Shown one piece after another: positions 1-11,739 of a stretch of DNA of 64,000 nucleotides (positions are counted from its first letter, which is position 1; every line of letters begins with the position of its first letter). The notes beneath the pieces were generated by a model, which made no database searches, was not told where the DNA came from, and saw only the letters and a program-made list of their open reading frames with translations. This DNA is from Rotaria macrura (taxonomy: Eukaryota > Rotifera > Eurotatoria > Philodinida > Philodinidae). The stretch is taken from positions 1-64,000 of the forward strand of contig OENT01000200.1 in assembly GCA_900239685.1 (NCBI GenBank). The letters are read 5' to 3'. The position numbers and the translations under genes were made by a program.

Positions 1-719
1 GTTAACATTGTCTCGGAGTTATGTAAATTCGAATGAATCAAATCTTCAGAGTTGATGATCATTGACCGCGTATTTCTTATATCTTTGAAATAGTTACTGA
101 GATGCTCAGTTACAAATTTAGCACTTTGAATAGCGGTATTTAAAGATAAGTTCCGCTCGAAGGTAAAAAGTCTATTTTTTCGAATTGCATCTAAATATTG
201 ATAGACAACGGTCGCTTGAATAGATTTTCTCTTAAAATAAATTTGATTGATTTTTCTTCTACTAATTGCTATAATTTGCTCGAGATCTGTTGAACATTTT
301 GATTGATTTTGAAAATTCATTGTAAAAGGTAAGATATAAATTTGAATAAATCTATCGTTTTTTGAATCGGAAGAAAAATAAACATTCTCTACAAGTTCAC
401 ATTCATCATTGATTCGCGAAATTCGAACACTTTCTAATTGTCGTGTTACTATCCATTGAATATATTTCATTATTCCAGTACCATCATGCGTCCATACAGA
501 ACTGATTATGCTTGTATCAGGTGCACAACTATTTGTTAGAAATTCTTGAAGGGGAATCGTCTGCGACTTGAAGCAAACGACAATACTAGCTTCATTAGAT
601 GATTTATATTTTATGTTCAAGTGTGTACAATAAAAACCAATATAGATACAGACGAATGAGCATAGTAATAATCTACATAAAAACAAACGTTGGTATGTAG
701 AAAGCTTTATACATCGCAT
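1..719 (-). CDS. Type II single-pass membrane protein, 3' end outside the window
   Basis: Reading the minus strand from an ATG at 719 gives about 239 codons with no stop before the window edge, so the gene is truncated at its 3' side by the window. Residues about 10-32 form one hydrophobic segment (core LFLCRLLLCSFVCIYIGFYC) just after a short basic N-terminus (MRCIKLSTYQR). This is the layout of a type II membrane or Golgi-anchored protein with a lumenal or extracellular C-terminal part. The rest is soluble, with scattered Cys and N-x-S/T sites. A second ATG at 714-712 is out of frame. I do not recognise the family; a glycosyltransferase is possible from topology alone, but no motif shows it. 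An uninterrupted frame of this length in such AT-rich DNA is the main evidence that it is a gene. Confidence 0.6.
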   Translation of the reverse strand, partial: MRCIKLSTYQRLFLCRLLLCSFVCIYIGFYCTHLNIKYKSSNEASIVVCFKSQTIPLQEFLTNSCAPDTSIISSVWTHDGTGIMKYIQWIVTRQLESVRISRINDECELVENVYFSSDSKNDRFIQIYILPFTMNFQNQSKCSTDLEQIIAISRRKINQIYFKRKSIQATVVYQYLDAIRKNRLFTFERNLSLNTAIQSAKFVTEHLSNYFKDIRNTRSMIINSEDLIHSNLHNSETML

Positions 720-3700
720 GATATAGGATGATAATGAATGCTGTTGCCCATAATTACTATACAATGATGAAATGTTTTGATACAATTATCTAAACGATTG
801 AAAAATATTTGCGGATATTTCCCACTTAGATGGGTTTCTATGTGAATAAAACGAGTACTGCGAAGGGGTCGAAACGAGATTCATACATTGTTAGTTATAT
901 CTCAGTATACCTGAAAATCTTGATTAGAAACATCTCTCAGTGTCGATTGTCCACCACGACATCCTCCAGATGACTCTCTATCGCCCTCAAACATACAATC
1001 ATCTTATGAATTCATTTTGATATTTGAATGGTCGGCTGTATTCATTTGCTGATCGAAGATGTACGAACGAATATATTGATAGAAGAAAATATCAATCAAA
1101 CTCATTGATCCATTTATTCGATCGAGGCAATTACCATACTCATTTTCATCAGAAACGATGAATTCATCCATGACTTCTACCTTTCATCGAGCGATGGCTA
1201 TTGTTCGATGATCTCGCTGATGTCAAGATTGTGAGAATAAAAGTTCATTCGATTAGTAGCATCGCCCCTACTGACTTCCTTCAGAAATGACTTTGGTATT
1301 CTATTATTGTTAACTGTTGATTCGTATGATAGAAATCGCTCGAATGAATAAAAGCAAAGTATCTTCGTCGATATCAACAACATTAACGTTAGGGCGAGTT
1401 AGCTCAGGAGAGCAAAGAATAAGAACAACACTTAAAGTCATCTGATTCTCAGGAAAGTGAGGCTGTCTATAAGGAAAAATATCCTCTCTATCAATAGTTG
1501 AACTTGAGATACGTAATGATACCGTGCAAGATTTCGTTGAGATATGACCTGATAAAATTCCTCTTACACAAGCACGATCCCATACAAAAGTGAACAACTC
1601 ATACAAATGCTTCTCTTTGAGAGAAATTCAGTTCTTGAAGTTACTTCAAATAGTATCTAGATATTGTATCAATGAAAACAAGAATTTTTTTCTAACTATG
1701 CCTCATACGACTAGCTATCATTCTGATTATTTTTCGTATTTACTTCTAAAGACAAACTAAATTGGTAATTGAATTCTTCAAATTGTGAATGTTAACAATA
1801 CAGAATCGATAATAGAGATCTAAAAAACTCTAGACATATTTATGGATAGCAAGGAGTTTAGAGTATACAGCAGAACTTTAAGAATTGTATACCTTATAGT
1901 GATCCGAAGAAATCAGATGATGTGAAACGATTCAAAGAGTTTATCATAGAATCTGATTAAGATTAATAAAATATAACAGAAAACTTAAACAAATACTTCG
2001 AAATGTTTTTAGAATAATTCACGAACGAGTCTTGCTACATTTTCAATAATCAATCAAAAAAGCTAGATAGAAAGATCTTGATGTTAATCATCATTATGGT
2101 TGTAGTACGAACAGAAAATTACGAGTAATATTTCGTACGGCTGAAGATGTATACAAAATTGATTACTTATACTGTTCACTATTTACATGTAGGTAATAGT
2201 TCTAACCAAGTCTCTTCAAAAATTTATACGGGACTTTCAATAAATCGTTGTGTAAGGTTTTTATTTACTTATGGGCAGTTGAACTACTTGAATGTTTCTT
2301 ACTATAATTTTCATTCTTTATAAACAGTTCGAAAGATCCGCTGACAGATTTATTCGTATAGTTTTGTTTCACACGAAGCGAATGTGGAGCAGTTTCTTTA
2401 AGATTATGAGATTTCTTAACATTATATTTTTCCTGGAGAACTCTCATTTTTATTGAAATATGATGTTTTCAAAATGCCTGAAGTTCAAAAAATTATTAAC
2501 AAGATTGTTTCTACCATCTTTAATGCAATGTATATGATGAAATCTCTTTCGGCATTGTGAAAGAATAATATGAGTACTATGTAGAAAATGTGACACATTC
2601 TTAATAACACTGCAAAAAACACCACATAAAACTCAATTGATCTATTGGAAATAGTTGGTAAGATATAACTGACGATTTCTTATTTGACACTATATAATTA
2701 ATTTTTAAATCTGAATATGAGCTTTGTTTTTATTGATAAATCAAAACTAAGAATAGCGCTTCGTATTTATTTTCGTCACAGTACATGATGCTTTGAAGAT
2801 TATAGTATCTAGCTGTGACTAAAATCGATGTGAAATTTACTTGAGTTTAATGATTTATATAATCGACGTCAATCAGTATTTTACAAGCATTTTTACTTGA
2901 GAATCCCAAGCTACTGAGACCGAAAATTCGATCGATGAATAAACTTGTTTACCAATCAACATGACCTACCGTTGTATTGTTTCTATGTTGAAACCTTCTA
3001 TTCTTTGTCCCACTGTATTTACTAATCGAACGATATAAATCGTAGTGACGGTTGCGCCCTTTTTTCTGATTTAGAGAATTGAAAAAATAAGCATTGCAAA
3101 CAGCAATTAAATGGCAAAACGCATTCATACAAGAAAAAAGCGTCTAAGTATCCAACGTGTCACTCTCGATGTCATTTGAAATTCAAGTATCAACTGTTAA
3201 ATGCTATTTTACTGTTTCGTTTTTCTCCGATTCTTCATACCTTATTGTAATAGAAAGAGAGAAGAAGTAAAGGAAGGGAAAATTTTGAAGGAAGACAAGA
3301 GTAAAGAGAACCACAGTGATTGAGTAAACATGACCGCTTTAATGTCAACATTCAAATCTAAATAGTATGCGCACAAATAAAATAAAGCATAAAGTAGAAC
3401 ATATTTTTGATATTGCATATAGTATTAAGTTTTGAAATTTAGTTTTAATGTCATTTATAAGTTTAAATATGATTGCGTTCGAAATGACAGAAAACATTTC
3501 AATAGAATGATATTGCCTGACATGAGATTACATGCATCTTTCATTTCAAATTCTATTCGAATAGACGAATTATTTTTTGTTGAAAATAATAGGCTGATAT
3601 CTAATAAAAGAAAAAGCGTTCAACAGTGAACCAATATACTTCATGTTAGATTTTGATATTTGAACTCAATTATCAGTATCAAATGAACTAAAATCTTATG

Positions 3701-4330
3701 AAATTCGATAAATAATATTACTTATATATGCCTCACAAAATGTTTCATGGTTTTAACAATTATAGCTTCAAAAACTAGGAGTATCAATGTGAGTCTTCTC
3801 TAGATAAATATGAACAATCTGTTGTAATCAGTAGTACTGGTGAAGCGTTTATGTTTGAGTAAAAATATTTTACTGAATTGCAACACTTTAGATGTCGTCA
3901 AAGTACACACTTTAAAATTTCATATTTTTTGATTCATTTATGTTGTGATATAAATTTTCTCTTAATTTATGGGAGCTCTTTGTATATGGAGATATAAAAT
4001 AGTATCATCTCTAATGTATGTTAAACAAAAGCACTTTATCCAATTAAGTGTACTAATCTTTGAAATTTTTTTTAGACTTCACAAAAGAATTAACTTTGGA
4101 CTGATTTGGATTGTGACATTTTCAATCGTGATTTTCTATTTTAACATCTGACAAAATTGATTGTCATACGTCCTAAGTAGTTGTTGAACATTTGACCTAT
4201 TTATGAATAACTATATTCCTCAGACGATAAGAATATGTCATCGAAATAATGCAAAATCAAGATGATGCACAGAACTTGTCATAAATCAGAAAGTCAAGAT
4301 TGCCATGAGTTTTGACCGAGGAATTCTCAA
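720..4330. other. Gene-poor stretch, no confident gene
   Basis: No complete gene is recognised. Two overlapping minus-strand frames at 1310-1606 and 1198-1383 look mildly coding (D/E-rich and N-rich patches) and meet at a frame change, so they may be a decayed exon. A 60-residue Lys/Ser-rich minus-strand frame at 2265-2447 also has a coding look but no family. The rest is AT-rich DNA with stops in all frames. Confidence 0.5.
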
Positions 4331-4339
4331 TCGAGTACC

Positions 4340-4720
4340 CAGTGAACAATGTCACCTCGAAAATCAGGATTATTCTTGATTATCGGTGAAAAAATCGAAT
4401 TTATCAAACAAAACCCATTCCTTATCGAGAAAATCAAATTAAAATCGATTAAAATCCTACAATCGATTGAAAAAAATCCATTTCATCAATTTTTTTTATT
4501 CGATTTCATCTCTTTTAATCTGATTTTAATGATACATTCGATTGAAGTCTTCTCAATCGATTGAAATTCCAATCATTTAAAATCGGATTCAGGTATTATC
4601 GATCGATTCGTCGCAATTATGTCAGCTGGAATCCGATTTCAATCCAACGATCGATTTAATTCTGAATCATATGTAACCGAATTGACAGATAATCAATTGA
4701 ATGCTTCCAATTCACTCGCA
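4340..4720. repeat. TCGATT-rich palindromic repeat, copy A
   Basis: The segment holds many copies of ATCGATT/AATCGAT in both orientations, far above the background. Its left edge reads CCCAGTGAACAAT. The inverted right edge of a second TCGATT-rich block near 12.85 kb reads CCCAGTGAAAAAT, which suggests both are copies of one non-autonomous element. The right end of this copy (near CGAGTGAATTGG when inverted) is only a loose match. No target duplication was found and no protein is encoded. Confidence 0.4.
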
Positions 4721-5269
4721 TGCAAAGAGATTTCAATCTCTAAAATTTTTTCACACACGTAGTTGTCAAATATTTCTAACCTCCCACATATTTATATGGG
4801 ACGTGCTGGCCTCGCACAGTGAGATGTTTCGGTGGTCAGAAACTGAATCGTTCACAAGTCCGAATTTCAAAAGGTAGACTTTTGTATTTCGACTGCAATC
4901 ATTATTCGGATGAAAGTTTGCTGAAGGTTATCGATGTCGAATAATCCGAATCCATGATTGGTCTTTGTTCCCGAGGTTCCATCGGTTAGTAGTTGAACCT
5001 ACAAAAGGCAGCAACTCAGATGTTAGAGATTATATACCAATTAATTTCCTTATTCTGAGGAATGGTGGCCGTAGGTTTATATGGTGTCAAGGATGGTATT
5101 ATCGGGAAGATATTGGGCATTGGTTGAAGGTGGGTTCTGTCGAGCATGTATGACTTATGGCTCGTATCATGTATTGCTGAAGAAGTACAGGATTCCTTTT
5201 CCATTCTTTCTTGCATCGACCACCAACTTTGCCATGAAGATTGGCAGAACTTAAGCGTCGAAATTCAGA

Positions 5270-5725
5270 TACATTTTGAGTATAGCTGTAGTAATGGAGA
5301 AACTAGATTACAATAGTTCGCAGTACAGCTCACTTACAGATGAAGTACAGAAAGTGGGCTGGAGGTACCGTTGGAGTACAGGGAAGTGGACCTAAGGTAC
5401 ATTTGAGATACAGTGAGTTGGGCCTGAAGTACAGTTGAAGGATGATTTAGTAGACCTTAGGTCAAGGGGGAAATAGCATACTTCAAGTAGAAAAGTAGAG
5501 GAAAGTACAGAAGTACTTTGAAGTAATTTCAAATCAATCAAAGTTAGTAGAATTAGCTTAAATTACAATAAGGTATCCATAAGTAGTCAGAAGTATTGTT
5601 AAAAGTACCCCAAAGTACTTTGAAGTACATTGTAATTACACGATGAAGTATTTTGAAGTACCTTAAAAGTATCCGAAGCTACTTTTTAGTACAGAAAAGT
5701 ACCGAGAAGTAAGTGCAGTTATTGG
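5270..5725. repeat. Bipartite minisatellite, copy A (GTACAG array then AAGTAC array)
   Basis: The first part, about 5300-5460, is a degenerate tandem array built from words like GGACCTAAGGTACA and GAGTACAGTGAAGTGG. A junction word, GGGGGAAATAGCATACTT, follows at about 5466-5483. After it comes a second array rich in AAGTACTTTGAAGTA, in both orientations, to about 5725. The same junction word in the opposite orientation joins the same two array types at 11.93-11.96 kb. Confidence 0.55.
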
Positions 5726-5854
5726 AAAACATCCTAGAGCATCTAAAAGTTGATTAAACGAAATAAAGCTAAGCGGATAAAATGAGAAGTCGTTCAATTA
5801 ACTTGAACAACAAAAGAAAAACAATGAAAGAAGTAGGTCTAAGTAATAATTTTA

Positions 5855-6470
5855 TCAATCGATATCTTTTGTTTGTTGTATGACTCGAGATAAGCGATCA
5901 CTTGATAAATTTGTTATTTTATTGGATAATAGCCAACAAGCTGATTGTTTATGAATGTGCTTAATTTTCTCGTTTATTTTGATCTTGAAATATGATTCTT
6001 TCGACGTGGGATTGATGTCATCTGTTATTCTTAACCCGATAAAGCCGGATTTCATCGAATTCAATGTATCATCATCGCCATTCTCATCATCATTTTCAAA
6101 ATTTAATAGAACTTCATCGTTGAGCTGACCTTGTTCATTCTTTTCAGTTTCATTCTCTTCATCTAATTCAAGTTCTTTGGTGTCGTTATCAGTTATTCTT
6201 AAGGAATAGGCAAACATTTTCGAATTTTTTCTTAAGCTAGCAAAAGATAAAATATACTTAGATCTTTCAAATAAATTATTTCATGTTCTTTCAATGCGTT
6301 TAACATTTCCGAGTCTTTGCAAACATGCAGTGCTTGATCGTATGCATTGGATATTAGCCGTTCGATATCTAATGTGCCAATCTCATATAATGCATCGAAC
6401 GATGCGAGTGTACCATAATGTTTGTATTTGTGATGTATGGGGAAAGACAAGCCATGCTCGGATCGATCAT
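5855..6470 (-). pseudogene. Fragment of an unrecognised protein-coding gene, cut by a repeat element
   Basis: Two minus-strand frames have clear coding character. The upstream one (6470 down to 6232) contains YGTLASFDALYEIGTLDIER and ends soon after KEHEIIYLKDL. The downstream one (6217-5855) has an acidic linker (ELDEENETEKNEQ), then a segment with KHIHKQSACWLLSNK and LSSDRLSRV before its stop. A GTATAT donor and a TTAAG acceptor lie between them, but the phases do not join cleanly without a stop, so the gene looks decayed. The upstream frame ends abruptly at the edge of the CCGGT element (6471-7076). Coding-like sequence (KDIVTF) resumes beyond it near 7077-7105, followed upstream by an AG acceptor. 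I do not recognise the family. Confidence 0.45.
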
Positions 6471-7076
6471 ATCATAGATGGAACATATACCAGTTCGGAC
6501 TTTAAACCGGCTAGTAGACCGGTTTCAAACCGGTCTACTAGTCTATTACCGGCTTGCATCCAGTCTACCGGTCATACCGGTTTCTTTCTCGGCATCCACC
6601 ATGGAAGGTAACTTACTCTGAAAGTTCATAAACTTAGTCTTCTTTTGCTAAAAAAGAAGTTTTGGAGCACAAAAAAAAGTATTCAATGAAATTTCACCAA
6701 AGGTAACCGAAGTCGAGGAGTAAAAATCTGGAGTCTGTTTTGTCAAATTGTGTGCTCAACTTTTTCGTTCTGCTCTTCAACAATAGAATTGAAAAGTACA
6801 AAAATTTCAGTATGAAATTTTGAAAGACTAATTAAAGATTTGTCTTCGTCTGCATCTGCCCTAATTGCCTTCAGTCAAACTTGACAAAAGTCGCTATTTT
6901 CTTGCAATGCCTTTACTTTAGCACTAAAAGAGAAGATTAATAAGTTTTATGATTCGTGTCGTATTTTACCAGTAGATCATTTCATACCGGTGGACCGGTC
7001 GGTTCAGTCCGGTCTGAACCTTCCAAGCCGATACTGGTACCAGTCATCCAAAAACTAAAGCGGTTCCATCTATGAT
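6471..7076. mobile_element. Non-autonomous TIR element with CCGGT-rich ends
   Basis: The ends are inverted copies of ATCATAGATGGAAC (6471-6484 and 7063-7076). Inside each end lie several CCGGT/ACCGG words, including a perfect 31-bp inverted repeat at 6511-6541 with 15-bp arms around one central base. The interior (about 6600-6950) is AT-rich and encodes nothing. The element interrupts a minus-strand coding sequence. A target duplication could not be fixed because the terminus itself contains ATCAT, so the class is open. Confidence 0.6.
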
Positions 7077-7153
7077 AAATGTCACAATATCCTTACACCG
7101 TGTATCTAGATTTCAATGTCCTAATACCCATAGAATGTATTTCGATGCGCTAC

Positions 7154-8681
7154 TAGCGACGTAACCAGAAATCAAAGGGTAGTGGGGCTCAGCCCCTACA
7201 CTCAAGATGGTGAAAAGAGAGATAAAATCAGGTTTATTTTTGAGGAATTACATTTCATGGGTGACCCGACACTTGGGCTCTCGTTAGTTGAGCCTTCATT
7301 TATGTATAAGACAAAATTTCTAATCAACATCTACTCATGCACGAAGATGAAGTTTGAAAATGCATGTAAACCTGTGATAACTCATGATGTGATGATCCCT
7401 TGGTACGTCCATGAATAAGACGTCTATCTCTACAGAAGCGAACAAGTATTCGAAATATTTATTTCAATGACTAACTTATAATTTGTCGACTATTTCGAGG
7501 ATAATTTTTTCAAGCATCCATTTCGAAACAATGATGTTGTTGTCCTCACTTTTCAATCACGAAGTAGTAGTTTTTCGAGATTGAAACAACAGCTACCTCG
7601 GACGAACAATTTATCGGAAAGCTCGCACAGAGCTATTCAAGTAGCATGAGCCTGATCTAATTTCAGGATAAAATTGCGCATAAATTCTGTATGACATTCA
7701 GCACGAGAAAACCTGTGAATCTATCAATCTATGAAAGACTTGAAAATCGAACAGAATGCAAATTCAATAATAACTGAGCAGCTGCAAACTGGGGTTGCTA
7801 AATTCCCAAAAAGAGCGTAGTTCGAACTTTTGGATGAACAAATACAACGAATACTTTCGTCTTTTCATTTGATACCAAGAGAATTGCATTTTAAAAGAGT
7901 AAGAGCTCTGTTTAATTTTTGATATGAATGTTGATTCGACTAAATAAAGTTATCTTCTTCTTCTTGATTAATTTTTTCTTTAAATTAGGCTCAATTGTCG
8001 GTGCAGCTATTTGATGAGAGTTGAATCATATCTGAAGAAACCATTTTCATTCTAGCAGAAATCATTTGTGAGAAAAAGACTAGTAGATATGCTTTTCTAG
8101 TAGAAATTTCTAGCCTGCAATGGGTTTTTGTTTCAAGAATGAACCACTTCTACCCATGTAAGGAGATACGCGTTCGGGCGAAGGATAAACCTATAGAAGA
8201 ATGTTCGAATATAAGCAGAAATTATTAGGACTGTTTCTCTAGTCTAGCGCAAAGTTCTGGGAGAAAGGGGCTTTATGTGGCAGAAATGTAAGCCGTTTCA
8301 GTAGAAATGATTTATATGGTGTAAAGTGGGTGATGGATGTTTGTATTGGTGCGTTGCTTCATTTCTGCTCGTGAAAAATCTTCTCTAGGAAAAAGAACAA
8401 TTTGTCTTTGAGTTGCAGCATGAGCGGAAAAGCAGTCCAGGATATATACACAAAAGTGTGTGTCTATTTTTTCTACTTCTCCTTTTAATTCATCACTTTA
8501 TTTAGGATGAACGCTTTCCGCTTTTACAGGAGTTATTCCTCCACCACTTAGTACACTATACTCAAATGAATATCGTCTATTTTTATTTAAAAACTCAGTT
8601 ACTTCGAAGTTAACGTGGTGGGGCTGAAAATTCGGGTGAAGTGGCTGAGCCACACTTGACCCACCCCTAGTTACGCCATTA
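7154..8681. mobile_element. hAT-like non-autonomous element
   Basis: The left end begins TAGCGACGTAACCAG. The right end, inverted, reads TAATGGCGTAACTAGGGG. About 30 bases further in, both carry GTGGGGCTCAGCCCC-like words (GTGTGGCTCAGCCAC on the right), giving an imperfect TIR of about 48 bp. The flanking octamers TGCGCTAC (7146-7153) and TGCATTAC (8682-8689) agree at 6 of 8 positions, as expected for an aged 8-bp hAT target duplication. The 1.5-kb interior shows no transposase. Confidence 0.5.
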
Positions 8682-8699
8682 TGCATTACCCTTAGGGTA

Positions 8700-9080
8700 T
8701 CGCAGTCGATCCTCCAGAAGAATCATTTCGACAGTCAGATCCGATAGAATCCCCGATAGCAGCCACGTCCAATTTTATTTGAATTCCTATAAAATTGATG
8801 AATTCCTATACGAATCCGGGTTGTGGATCGATATCCGAATCCCTAGTATTGTAATCCGATCATATCTTACTGTCGGATCCAATGCAACCTGTTGGAAGGC
8901 TTTGGCCGATCTCTTTTGTTGGCTTCAGATACTAACTAATGTCCAAATAAAAAATATGAATTTTCTGTCAAATCCATTAGTAGTTCCTCAACCCACAATC
9001 CCATTTGAGTTTTTCGGCTCGTCGGATCTTGTAAGATTCGATAGGATTCAGTATTGTATTCATTCACCTGGGACCCTCTG
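8700..9080. repeat. GGATTC/GAATCC-rich repeat
   Basis: Repeated words GATCCGAT, CGAATCC, GGATTC and TCGGATC occur in both orientations across about 380 bases, giving a partly self-complementary block. It has the look of a short palindromic MITE, but I could not define its ends or a target duplication. Open frames here are by-products of the repeat. Confidence 0.35.
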
Positions 9081-9236
9081 ATAGAACTATATGTCAAAAG
9101 TTGAGGGATTTTGGTTGTTTAGGTTTATATGTCGTTATTTTGAAAAGGATGAATACCATGAACCCGATTCATATTCCAAAACAGATTAACAATGAATCAA
9201 TATCCCTATGCTAAGCTATTTCCCTTCGGTGACCGC

Positions 9237-10479
9237 TCACTTCGTCGCACGACAGTTCGTCGCGAACACTTCGTCGCACGATCAGTTCGTCGCACGACAC
9301 TTCGTCGCGTTCACTTCGTCGCAATGATAACTTGTTGCGATAAATTCATCGTATTTAAACGAAAACATGAACTTAATTGGATTAAGTCATGCCGTTTATT
9401 ATTTTACACAATTAATTACATGAATGTATACTCTACCATGTAATTATTAGAGTAACATAAGGGGTAGAATATGCAGTCAGATTAAAAACTAACTTTGTTT
9501 TATTGATACTGTGTGAGAAATTATTTTGTTAAAGTTCAAGAAATCTTCTATTAAATAAAACTAAAGTATTTCAAGAAAATGATTTCTGAGCAAATTTAGA
9601 CCTAAGGAAAACTATGATTAACTAAGATGAAACTCGCTCTCGTTTGAAATTCATTATTCATTCAATATCTCTGAACTAACTGTTGGTGATTAAAAAATAT
9701 ATGGATAAATACATAAATTAATTTTAAAAAATTTTCGTTTCGGTTTCAAATTTTCATGCTGCGACTATAAATAAAAACTAATCGTCATAAATTCTGGAAT
9801 ATTATTGGTTAATATCAGTATTATGTAAAGGTGGTGTCTTCGAATTTAGGAGATTTTTAAATTAAAGAAAAAATTCTTTCAACCTAGCTAACTTCCTTTA
9901 TATTGAAAAAGTTATGTTTAAATAAAATTTAGAAATTCATGTCGACAAATTTTATGCGAAAAGCTTATTTTATTTTTACTACGTTTAAGATAACTACAAG
10001 TTAAGCATTCATTTTTAAAAGCATATACCAAAGTTAAAAACTAGAGTATCTTGTTTTAATTTCGTATTCCATCTATGGTCATATGGTTTTTCGAAACATC
10101 TTTGGGTGAAATGCTTTGAACGGTTTATTGGATCGCAAAAAATCTTTCAGTTCGAAGTTATTTCTCATATAATAGAAATATTTTTTTCTTTAATTAACTT
10201 CCTTGAAATTCGATGCAGAAACAAATCTAGGAATTTTGTTAGTATAAGTTTGAAATAAACGAGGAGACATCGGATAGTTCTATTTTTCTTTTTTTTCTAA
10301 ATTTACATTATTGAGCAATCAGATAAAGATAAAATTGTACAAGGGGGAAAATTAAATAACAGACCAATCTAAATTCTGTAATTCAATTAATTAATTCTTT
10401 CGTTTATGTACGATAAATTATCGTGAACAATTATCATTGCGGAAATGTACTGCGACGAAGTGATCGTGCGACGAAGTGT
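9237..10479. mobile_element. Foldback-like element with TTCGTCGC arrays at both ends
   Basis: The left end (9237-9339) is a tandem array with six exact copies of TTCGTCGC plus one degenerate copy, spaced 14-16 bases (unit like CACTTCGTCGCACGA). The right end (10450-10479) carries two copies of the inverse, GCGACGAA, with the same spacers (GATCGTGCGACGAAGTG). The 1.1-kb centre is very AT-rich and has no coding frame. Terminal inverted arrays of a short unit around a non-coding core are the layout of foldback elements. No target duplication was found. Confidence 0.55.
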
Positions 10480-10680
10480 ACTAGCACTTTGCCTTCCACT
10501 TAGTATCCTCTCGAAATGATACCTCCATCTACGTTTATTCAATTTTATCATTCCAGTGAATATTTAATACTTAGAATATTCCTATAGCGACACGAATTGA
10601 AATTTGAGAAACACTTCGAAATGATTGTAGCCCCCTCACAAATCCATAGTTTTCCACACGTAGTTGAATTGTCATCAGAA

Positions 10681-11015
10681 CCCAGGTAGAACAAGCACAG
10701 TCATAAACGACCATATACGGAGAAATACGGTAAAATACATGGTCCAGTATTACGATCGTATATCTCCGTGTCGTATACGGGGAAATACGACGATATACGG
10801 AGAGTAAAACGATCGTTTACGGTCCTTGTATACAAAATCCGTAAACGATTTCCATTTTCCTCCATATACGATCGTATTTGCCCGTATACGATACGGCGAT
10901 ATACGACCGTAATACTGGACCATGTAAAACTCTAAAATACGACCGTTTACGGTCGTGTGGGGAGCGTATACGGTCGTTTACAACCGTATACGAAGTCCGT
11001 AATCGTCGACCTGGG
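10681..11015. mobile_element. Palindromic MITE built from CGTATACGG words
   Basis: The outer ends are CCCAGGTAGA at 10681 and CGACCTGGG ending at 11015 (inverted CCCAGGTCG). A longer inner inverted repeat starts ATGGTCCAGTATTACG at 10739 and ends CGTAATACTGGACCAT at 10923. Between and around them lie more than ten CGTATACGG, TACGGTCGT or ATACGATCG words, themselves near-palindromic. The block is non-coding and can fold almost end to end. The transposase class is unknown; flanks AGAA and AAGAA are only a weak hint of a target duplication. Confidence 0.6.
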
Positions 11016-11739
11016 AAGAAATAGTCAATTCACCATATCGATTGCCAGTGGTTAAAAATAGTCCTTCCGTTCATAACAGTGTATCACCACATCAAGAATA
11101 TTTCAATGTACGACATCTATGAAGATTCATTAAAATTCAACCGGCTTCTAGAACTGTGCAATTTTTTCCTTCCACGAAGTATCCCTCATTACATGAATTG
11201 AATGCTTTAATACATCAAATGACTCGTTTTCCCAATGTTCTTTCGAATCCTCAACAAAAAGATGACGAATGGCGGCATGATCTTTAAGGTGTTAGACCGA
11301 AATAACTCAAATTCCTCAACTTTTAACATATAGTTATATCTTAGGTTATAGAATTCGATATCGTTGGCTAATTCACTCGATAGTTGTTGTAGATGGTCGA
11401 TAAGGTTCTACGGATACAAAGTCTTCCGATGGAGAAAAGTCGTTACCCGGTGTAGCAGGATTATGCCATCCCTCCGTTTAATGTCACAATCACACCAATA
11501 TACGTACGTCAACAAAAAGAAGTCGCACATGAACGTTTTTTTCTGTTTTAACTTCTTTTAAATTAGAAAATATGATCATAGTACGTTTTTGGTTTTTGGG
11601 CAACTTTCACTGAATAAATTATTTTAAACCATTTCATAATATCTTAGTTTGTCTCCTTCACATCAATGACTTTTCGATCTTCTGTTGTGAGTTGGTAAAA
11701 ACAAAGACCATTCAAGGAAAACATTGAGTATTGATCAGT

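Noticed and set aside
1198-1606. Two overlapping minus-strand frames as a gene
   Set aside because: Coding look is mild, the frames conflict, and no family or splice model could be supported; noted only within the gene-poor stretch.
4349-4564. 71-residue plus-strand open frame in the TCGATT block
   Set aside because: It is produced by the repeated ATCGATT words, which read open in several frames; it has no motif or splice context.
9192-9443. 83-residue frame rich in Arg across the TTCGTCGC array
   Set aside because: It is a translation of the tandem repeat at a transposon end, not a gene.
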